From positions 1 through 32,412 of IMG/VR virus record IMGVR_UViG_3300005532_000030: a DNA stretch of 32,412 bases; one strand, written 5' to 3'. The notes under the pieces were generated by a model, which saw only the letters and a program-made list of their open reading frames with translations, ran no database searches and was not told where the DNA came from. Positions within the stretch are counted from its first letter, which is position 1, and the number at the start of each line of letters is the position of its first letter. This DNA is from a virus. This document shows, piece by piece, positions 27,825 through 32,412 of the stretch. A program made the translations under genes and the position numbers.

Positions 27825-28183
27825 TGGCGACGAACTACACGCGTGGCCGAGCCTTCGAATACCGGGCTCGTAACGCGCTACTGAAGCGCGGCGCGGTTTA
27901 CGTCATGCGCGCTGCGCAGAGCAAGGGGAAGGTCGACCTGCTCGCACTGTGGCCCGAATCATGGTTCGCTCACGGCGACGGGGGATTCGTTGTGACCCCC
28001 GCTCCGGTGTGGCTCGTGCAGTGCAAGACCGGCAGCGCGCGCATGTCCCCCGCTGATAGGGACGCGCTACGCGAGCTGGCGGAGCAGACCGGCGCAGTGC
28101 CGGTGCTCGCTGAACCCGGCAAGAACGGTCGCGGCGTCATCTTCACGAACCTTCGCAACCTAAAGGAGATACCCAATAGCTGA
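27824..28183 (+). CDS. Holliday junction resolvase-like nuclease
   Basis: This 119-residue protein resembles Hjc-type resolvases of the PD-(D/E)XK fold: YTRGRAFEYRARNALLKRG, then MRAAQSKGKVDLLALW, and LVQCKTGS, which supply the catalytic Glu, Asp and Glu/Gln-Lys. It would cut recombination or replication junctions before packaging. GTG overlaps the peptide's stop; an earlier in-frame start lies inside the helicase gene and is rejected. It overlaps the SSB start. Confidence 0.8.
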   Translation: MATNYTRGRAFEYRARNALLKRGAVYVMRAAQSKGKVDLLALWPESWFAHGDGGFVVTPAPVWLVQCKTGSARMSPADRDALRELAEQTGAVPVLAEPGKNGRGVIFTNLRNLKEIPNS

Positions 28184-28541
28184 CAAGCAGTTCCGCACGA
28201 TCCACGGCGTGATTCAGTTCCCGCCGAAGGACGGCGAGGCCGGTGGCAAGCCGGTGCGCAACATCACCGTGCAGCAGACGGGTTTCGGTCCGTACGCCGT
28301 GCGCGTGAGCGCGACCGTTTGGCCGTCGCATGCGCACATCCCGCTCAACCAGGGTGATGTCGTGACCTTCGAGGGTCCGTATACGAAGAACACGACGCAC
28401 GCGGAGGACGGCACCGAGCGCACGTACCACAACATCTCGGTGACCCGGCTGCGCAACCACGGCCCCATCGACGGCGGCAAGAAGGACGAGACGGTGAACA
28501 CGTCGTCCGAACCGGTCAACGACGACGACATCCCGTTCTAG
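28176..28541 (+). CDS. ssb: Single-stranded DNA-binding protein, ATA start
   Basis: This 121-residue OB-fold protein has a typical acidic tail ending DDDIPF, which recruits partners. Its core contains VRNITVQQTGFGPYAVRVSA and NISVTRLRNHG. It starts with ATA seven bases after AAAGGAG, overlapping the resolvase gene; the frame has no ATG, GTG or TTG until GTG at 28209, which would trim the first strand. It acts with the polymerase, helicase and annealing protein. Confidence 0.85.
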   Translation: MADKQFRTIHGVIQFPPKDGEAGGKPVRNITVQQTGFGPYAVRVSATVWPSHAHIPLNQGDVVTFEGPYTKNTTHAEDGTERTYHNISVTRLRNHGPIDGGKKDETVNTSSEPVNDDDIPF

Positions 28542-28551
28542 AGGCGTAGCA

Positions 28552-28938
28552 CTGCCCGAGGACATGAACGACAAGGTCCGCGCCTATGCGGACCTTGTCG
28601 AGTCCATCGCGGTTGAACTCTCAAGGTCCCGACGCGCCGCCTCAGTCGGCGCGGAATACGACGATCTAATGCAGGAGGGGCTGATCGCAGTGTGGATCGC
28701 TCTGGAATCTGGGGTCGAGACAGTAGGGCCGCAGCACATTCGGTTTCGGATGCTCAATTACATGCGCTGGCTCGGACGCCACGGAAACGAGGACTACGAG
28801 CAGATGCTTCCCTTCGACGATGAGCTTGATACACAGCGACGCTCTGGACTGTCGAAGCGGGAAGCGGCGGGACGTACGAACCTCGGTAAGGACAGCGAGG
28901 ACGGCTCGCTGCGCACGGAGTATCTGCGCGGCGCATGA
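28552..28938 (+). CDS. Second sigma region 2-like protein
   Basis: This 128-residue protein has AEYDDLMQEGLIAVWIALES, the core-binding helix of sigma region 2, and FRMLNYMRWLGRHG for the -10 interacting segment. It lacks region 4, which follows in the next gene. It starts with CTG at 28552, seven bases after GAGG; ATG at 28564 is possible but has a poor ribosome site. Sigma-like activity is inferred. Confidence 0.6.
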   Translation: MPEDMNDKVRAYADLVESIAVELSRSRRAASVGAEYDDLMQEGLIAVWIALESGVETVGPQHIRFRMLNYMRWLGRHGNEDYEQMLPFDDELDTQRRSGLSKREAAGRTNLGKDSEDGSLRTEYLRGA

Positions 28939-29231
28939 GGCCGAACTATCGCCCGCAAGAGGTTCGGGCGATGGTGGAGGAGTACGTAGCGCTTCGGGCC
29001 AAAGCAGACACGAGCCCCGGAGGCATGCGTGCTCTGCTCCAGCTCGCCGACCTCGACTATGTGCTAGCCCGTCTCCCTGAGAAGCAGTGGGCCGTCGTAC
29101 TTGTGCACGGACTCCTCGGACTGAATCAGGAGAAGGCCGCGGCGCTACTGCACATCAGCCAGCAGGCGGTGTCGAAGCGATATCGCCAGGCACTTGAGGA
29201 CATCACGTATTACATCAATGGAGGCCAGTGA
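28935..29231 (+). CDS. Second sigma region 4-like protein
   Basis: This 98-residue protein ends with a sigma region 4-like helix-turn-helix: ARLPEKQWAVVLVHGLLGLN, then EKAAALLHISQQAVSKRYRQ. ATG overlaps the region 2-like gene by four bases, giving a second split sigma pair. The N-terminal half is a charged helix that may bind the partner. Confidence 0.65.
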   Translation: MRPNYRPQEVRAMVEEYVALRAKADTSPGGMRALLQLADLDYVLARLPEKQWAVVLVHGLLGLNQEKAAALLHISQQAVSKRYRQALEDITYYINGGQ

Positions 29232-29401
29232 ACGCTCGCAAGTACCCCTCGTCCGTGTACCGCGCGCTCCGGCGTGACGGACTCTCGAATCGAGAGATCG
29301 CGCGGACGCTGGGCGTGAACGAGTCCTCGGTGCGGCGCGCGTTGAAGAACGCCCCGCGCGAGCAACGGCAGTACCTGATCACCGTCGAAGAAGTTGACTA
29401 A
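29228..29401 (+). CDS. Small helix-turn-helix protein
   Basis: This 57-residue protein has a homeodomain-like helix-turn-helix: LSNREIARTLGVNESSVRRA. It may be a DNA-binding regulator or a third part of the sigma-like set. GTG overlaps the preceding TGA (GTGA), so it is coupled. Confidence 0.65.
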   Translation: MNARKYPSSVYRALRRDGLSNREIARTLGVNESSVRRALKNAPREQRQYLITVEEVD

Positions 29402-29558
29402 GTACCAGCGCTACGAGCGCACCGAGAAGGGTCGTGCGCGCAAGGCGCGCTACTGGGACAGTCCGAAGGGGCGCGAAACCCGACGTCGCGACCATCTCCG
29501 AAAAGAGACAGTGCGTCGCGAGGCGCGCATCAACGAGATCAAGGAGTTGCTGACATAG
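29394..29558 (+). CDS. Small very basic protein
   Basis: This 54-residue protein is Arg/Lys-rich (TKYQRYERTEKGRARKARYW, GRETRRRDHLRKETVRREAR) and is likely to bind nucleic acid. TTG overlaps the preceding gene. It resembles short phage proteins with YERTEKGRA, role unknown. Confidence 0.55.
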   Translation: MTKYQRYERTEKGRARKARYWDSPKGRETRRRDHLRKETVRREARINEIKELLT

Positions 29559-29800
29559 CTAGGTACACCCTGAAAACCGAGGCAGATCTCGGCTGGGACG
29601 ATGTGCGGCGGACCGTGACGTACATCGCAAATCTCCGTGCGGCGCAGGCTAAGGCGCGCGCGCTGAACCGGATCCTGCCGGACTTGCAGGAGGAGTACGA
29701 GGCGGCGCTGAGCGATGGCACGATCCTGGCGCTCGGGCCGGGGCACATCGAGAAGGTCGAGGCAATTCTCGCGGAGGAGCTGGGTGACGCATTCGCGTAG
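29555..29800 (+). CDS. Small helical protein, ATA start
   Basis: This 81-residue protein (ARYTLKTEADLGWDDVRRTV, then AQAKARALNRILPDLQEEYE) is charged and helical. ATA overlaps the TAG of the previous gene (ATAG), eight bases after AAGGAG; the first conventional start is GTG at 29603, which would remove 16 residues. No family is recognised. Confidence 0.6.
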   Translation: MARYTLKTEADLGWDDVRRTVTYIANLRAAQAKARALNRILPDLQEEYEAALSDGTILALGPGHIEKVEAILAEELGDAFA

Positions 29801-30365
29801 CGGGCTGCTCGTGCCCGCACAGGATCTGCACATCTTGGACTTTGACATCGAGAATCGGCCGCTGAGCTACCTGGGTGGCGACTTCACCACCGGGGAGATC
29901 ACAGCCATCGCGGCGAGCTTCGTTGGCGAGGAGGACATCTACGTCTGGCTGCTTGGTGAGGACGATCCCGCCGACATGCTCGAAGAGTTCCGGGTGCTGT
30001 ATGACAGCGCGGACATGGTCACCGGGCACTACATCCGGAAGCATGACCTGCCAGTGTTGGTCGGCGCGCTGCGCGAGTACAAGCTGCCTGCGCTTGGTCC
30101 GAAGCTGGCGCAGGATACGAAGCTCGATCTCAAGCAGGCTAAGCATCAGTCCCAGTCGCAGGAGTCGCTTGCAGCCATGCTCGACATCGACGCGCCGAAG
30201 GTACATATGACGCAGGATGACTGGCGCGAAGCGAACCGGCTGACCCGGGCGGGTCTGGCGAAGACGTACGAGCGCGTGACCGGCGACATCGTCCAGCACA
30301 AGCAGCTCCGCGAGAAGCTCGTCGAGCTGGGTCACCTCAATCCCCCTGTCCTGTGGAAGCCCTAA
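29784..30365 (+). CDS. DnaQ-like 3'-5' exonuclease / RNase H-fold protein
   Basis: This 193-residue protein has LHILDFDIENRPL, giving the DxE pair of DnaQ-like exonucleases, then VTGHYIRKHDLPVL and AQDTKLDL, matching motifs II and III. It may proofread or process ends in addition to the exonuclease in the polymerase N-terminal piece. GTG follows GGAGGAG and overlaps the previous gene by 17 bases. Confidence 0.7.
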   Translation: MTHSRSGLLVPAQDLHILDFDIENRPLSYLGGDFTTGEITAIAASFVGEEDIYVWLLGEDDPADMLEEFRVLYDSADMVTGHYIRKHDLPVLVGALREYKLPALGPKLAQDTKLDLKQAKHQSQSQESLAAMLDIDAPKVHMTQDDWREANRLTRAGLAKTYERVTGDIVQHKQLREKLVELGHLNPPVLWKP

Positions 30366-30376
30366 CGAAGGAGAAT

Positions 30377-31033
30377 GTGAGCACGAACGATCTGCGTGAC
30401 CTGCGCGCGGAGCTGCTGGTCGAGCAGATCCGTGAGGCGCGGGCACAGGCTGAGCTTCGAGAGATCGAGCTGGCTATCGCGCAGGACCAGGAACGCGACC
30501 GCGCCGTCAAGGGCGGGCGTATCCGCGTCCTAAACGTCTTCGACGTCATCGCCCCGCCGATGTCCGATAAGTGGATCGACGCCCTGGAGCATTGGGGCAT
30601 GCGCGATCCCGAGCAGCCGATCCGGATCAACATCAACAGCCCCGGCGGCAGCGTGACGGACGGGCTCGCAATCTACGACACGATCCAGCGCCTGCGCCGG
30701 AACGGTCACCACATCACCACGCGGGGCATGGGCCTTGTCGCTTCGATGGCGGGCGTCCTGCTCCAGGCGGGCGACGAGCGCGTACTCGACAAACGCGCGA
30801 AGCTGCTGATCCACGAGGGGTCGACGACGATCAAGCGCGACACGCAGCTCACCGCGGGTGACATGGAGGACGCGCAGTTCTTTAGTCAGCTCCTGCGCAA
30901 GGACATTCTGGACATCTTGGCCGAACGGTCGACGATGTCGAAGCGGGCTATCGAAAACAAGTGGAAGCGGCGCGACTGGGTACTGACGTCGGATGAGGCA
31001 TTGAAGTACGGCTTCGTCGACCGCGTTGAGTGA
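30377..31033 (+). CDS. ClpP-like serine protease
   Basis: This 218-residue protein has the ClpP fold signature: ININSPGGSVTDGLAIYDTI, then MGLVASMAGVLLQAG with the catalytic serine (Ser123), then KLLIHEGST with the histidine (His146). A coiled-coil N-terminus (residues 5-42) precedes the domain. ClpP-like phage proteases often process capsids, but this one sits among replication genes. GTG follows GAAGGAG. Confidence 0.8.
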   Translation: MSTNDLRDLRAELLVEQIREARAQAELREIELAIAQDQERDRAVKGGRIRVLNVFDVIAPPMSDKWIDALEHWGMRDPEQPIRININSPGGSVTDGLAIYDTIQRLRRNGHHITTRGMGLVASMAGVLLQAGDERVLDKRAKLLIHEGSTTIKRDTQLTAGDMEDAQFFSQLLRKDILDILAERSTMSKRAIENKWKRRDWVLTSDEALKYGFVDRVE

Positions 31034-31310
31034 GCCGTCCCTGAAGATCAGCAACGCCTATTGGGCGTTCTGGATCTTTGTTCTGTTCCTCGTCCCTGAG
31101 CTGCTCGCGTGGGCGGGCGTGATTCCGATGTACACGCTCTCGCACACATCCTGGCTCGACGAGAAGAAGTACTCCATGCTGAAGACCGCGCTGTTCGGCT
31201 TCCTCATGGGACTCGCAGTTCACATCAGGTTCGGCACGAAGCTCCTCCGCGCTGAGTTCGGCGGAATGGTGATCGCGCTGATGATGCACCTGATGTGGGG
31301 ACTGCTCTAG
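31026..31310 (+). CDS. Membrane protein, unknown function
   Basis: This 94-residue protein has hydrophobic segments at about residues 12-31 (YWAFWIFVLFLVPELLAWAG) and in the last 20 residues, with another helical stretch (LKTALFGFLMGLAVHIRFG) between. It could be a holin or a membrane accessory protein. TTG overlaps the protease gene. It is the last plus-strand gene. Confidence 0.6.
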   Translation: MSEPSLKISNAYWAFWIFVLFLVPELLAWAGVIPMYTLSHTSWLDEKKYSMLKTALFGFLMGLAVHIRFGTKLLRAEFGGMVIALMMHLMWGLL

Positions 31311-31320
31311 ACTGATGGGC

Positions 31321-31340
31321 GTTCTCTCTGGCGGGAGAAC
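31321..31340 (-). repeat. Inverted start-associated sequence within a hairpin
   Basis: On the minus strand this reads TTCTCCCGCCAGAGAGAAC, a start-associated sequence whose ends GTTCTC and GAGAAC pair. No gene starts here, so the motif may have a role besides translation. Confidence 0.6.
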
Positions 31341-31345
31341 AAACT

Positions 31346-31377
31346 GGCCCCCGGCTCTTCGGAGTCGGGGGCCTTTT
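31346..31377. terminator. Bidirectional intrinsic terminator
   Basis: GGCCCCCG pairs with CGGGGGCC around a 12-base loop and is followed by TTTT on the plus strand; the minus strand side begins AAAA, so it also ends the leftward integrase transcript. It separates convergent genes at 31310 and 31386. Confidence 0.85.
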
Positions 31378-31385
31378 CGTCGTTC

Positions 31386-32222
31386 CTAGATCGGGTCGTC
31401 CGCGTACAGCTTGAGGATCGCGCGCTGGAGCTGCTCGTCCGCGATGTTCTGGTAGTACCGCGTGCGCACGACGCGAGGCGACCAGCCCATGATCTTGTCG
31501 ATGGTGTCTGTAGCGACACCGTTTTTGTACAGGGAGCTGGCGACCGTGCGGCGGTAGTCGTGGCCGGCGTACCTCCCCTCGGTGATGTCGGCGAGTATGC
31601 GGTAGAACGTCTTGTTGCTCGTCGGGCGAATGACGGAGTAATTCCGGCCGGAGTGCAGGACAGGCACGCCCGCCTCCAGTTTCTGCTCGGCGAGCACCTC
31701 CCCGAGCGCGGGGTGGATTGGGACGTGCCGGAGCTTGCCACCCTTACCGACGATGGTGATCGTCCCCTCGGCGAGTTTGACGTTCTCGCCTACCAGCTCG
31801 GTTATCTCGTGGCGGCGGAAGCCGCCGTAGGCGAGCAGATGCCAGAGCGTCCACTCGCGGTCGGTGACAAGCCGGGCCTTCTGCTCACGCAGCTCGTCGT
31901 TCGGGATGATCCGCGGCTCCTTGTCCGGAATGCGCTCCAGCCGGACGTCGACGGTCGGGTCTGCGGGCACGAGTCCGCGGCGCTGCGCGTACCGGTAGGC
32001 CGCGCCGATCTGGGTGAGGTGTGTCCGCTTCGTGTTCGGCCCGCGGTCGAGCGTGGCGAAGTACTCCTCCATGATCACTGGGTCGACTTTCTCGGCCGGG
32101 ATCCGGTGCGCCCTCAGGTACTGCTCGAACGGGCGGACGGAGTTCCTGTAGTTGATGATCGTCTGCGGCTGCCGGTTCAGCCGGTGCAGACGCTCCTCGT
32201 ACTGGTTGAAGATGACGCTCAT
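31386..32222 (-). CDS. int: Tyrosine recombinase integrase
   Basis: This 278-residue enzyme should insert and excise the phage at an attachment site. The N-terminal half is a SAM-like arm/core domain (NYRNSVRPFEQYLRAHRI). Catalytic residues follow: Arg136 in GGFRRHEI, Lys163 near VGKGGKLRHV, His221 and Arg224 in GHDYRRT, Trp247 in MGWSP and Tyr257 in RTRYYQN. Normal for the family. ATG follows a minus-strand start-associated sequence (GGAGG). Its promoter carries the CTGTACAG operator. Confidence 0.93.
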   Translation of the reverse strand: MSVIFNQYEERLHRLNRQPQTIINYRNSVRPFEQYLRAHRIPAEKVDPVIMEEYFATLDRGPNTKRTHLTQIGAAYRYAQRRGLVPADPTVDVRLERIPDKEPRIIPNDELREQKARLVTDREWTLWHLLAYGGFRRHEITELVGENVKLAEGTITIVGKGGKLRHVPIHPALGEVLAEQKLEAGVPVLHSGRNYSVIRPTSNKTFYRILADITEGRYAGHDYRRTVASSLYKNGVATDTIDKIMGWSPRVVRTRYYQNIADEQLQRAILKLYADDPI

Positions 32223-32226
32223 GTTC

Positions 32227-32241
32227 CCTCCTTGGCGGGAG
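32227..32241 (-). repeat. Start-associated sequence, integrase copy
   Basis: CTCCCGCCAAGGAGG lies four bases before the integrase ATG on the minus strand. The core is shared with the accessory genes. Confidence 0.65.
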
Positions 32242-32248
32242 ACGGGTG

Positions 32249-32300
32249 CTGTACAGATGTAGTATAGTGTCTATACCCCGCTTAGTCAAGCGGTGTACAG
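32249..32300 (-). promoter_or_regulatory. Integrase promoter with operators
   Basis: On the minus strand TTGACT (32289-32284) and TATACT (32266-32261) are separated by 17 bases, a good sigma70-type promoter. CTGTACAG (32249-32256) lies just downstream of the -10, and a close copy (GTGTACAG at 32293-32300) lies upstream of the -35. A palindrome GTATAG-TGT-CTATAC (32262-32276) overlaps the spacer. A repressor or autoregulator may control integrase here. Confidence 0.7.
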
Positions 32301-32326
32301 CCCACACTCCATCGTAGAGCGGTGTC

Positions 32327-32404
32327 CTGACGACTCCGGCCGTCCGATCCGGGCGCGGCCGCAAAGAGCGGGATTCGCTTGAGCAGGGCGGCAGAACGCG
32401 CTAA
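32327..32404 (+). CDS. Possible 25-residue frame with CTG start at the right edge
   Basis: A frame (TTPAVRSGRGRKERDSLEQG) runs from CTG to TAA and overlaps an ATG (TAATG at 32403-32407) that would open a gene leaving the window. No good ribosome site is seen. This may be chance. Confidence 0.2.
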   Translation: MTTPAVRSGRGRKERDSLEQGGRTR

Positions 32405-32412
32405 TGCTGGGC

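Overview
This window is part of the genome of a high-GC, double-stranded DNA temperate bacteriophage or prophage. The evidence is a virion gene set (large terminase, portal, terminase-small-like protein, tailspike), a complete phage replication and recombination set, and a tyrosine integrase. GC-rich codon use, strong GGAGG ribosome sites and the mix of small genes suggest an actinobacterial host, but nothing here names it. The portal resembles long P22-type portals, so a short-tailed virion is plausible. Major capsid and most tail genes must lie beyond the left edge.

Layout. (1) 7-8305, minus strand: virion operon read leftward, from a tailspike with Asp-box repeats through small basic and zinc-ribbon proteins, TerL, portal and a TerS-like protein. 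(2) 8306-9780: divergent control region with hairpins, a 60-nt tRNA-like cloverleaf, an AT-rich perfect palindrome and a sigma70-type promoter with a CTGTACAG operator between its boxes. (3) 9783-17598, plus strand: about 20 small accessory genes, many preceded by a repeated start-associated sequence (TCCCGCCAGAGAGGAG). They include a thioredoxin-reductase-like flavoprotein without its redox cysteines, a MazG-like protein, an HEXXH metalloprotease and a SpoT/MESH1-like (p)ppGpp hydrolase. A hairpin-rich non-coding stretch ending in a strong terminator lies at 14480-14927. (4) 17824-31310, plus strand: tightly overlapping replication, recombination and transcription genes: a split sigma-like pair, Cas4/RecB-type nuclease, Rad52-type annealing protein, family A DNA polymerase in two pieces, nucleotide-pool enzymes, Toprim-helicase, Holliday junction resolvase, SSB, a second split sigma-like pair, an exonuclease and a ClpP-like protease. 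(5) 31346-32300: bidirectional terminator, integrase on the minus strand, and its promoter flanked by the same operator motif.

Three things stand out. First, about thirteen genes, including SSB, primase-helicase, Rad52 and the nuclease, have no usable ATG/GTG/TTG start. In most of them ATC, ATA or CTG sits at the right distance from a good Shine-Dalgarno site. Second, the polymerase gene is broken inside the conserved TGRxSSxxxNxQNIP motif by about 2.2 kb holding six small genes. Third, the last of those genes carries five exact copies of CTGCCGCTC dividing segments that seem to be coded on opposite strands, one holding a complete antisense zinc-ribbon gene.

All calls come from reading the sequence and from knowledge of protein families. 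No database search was run.
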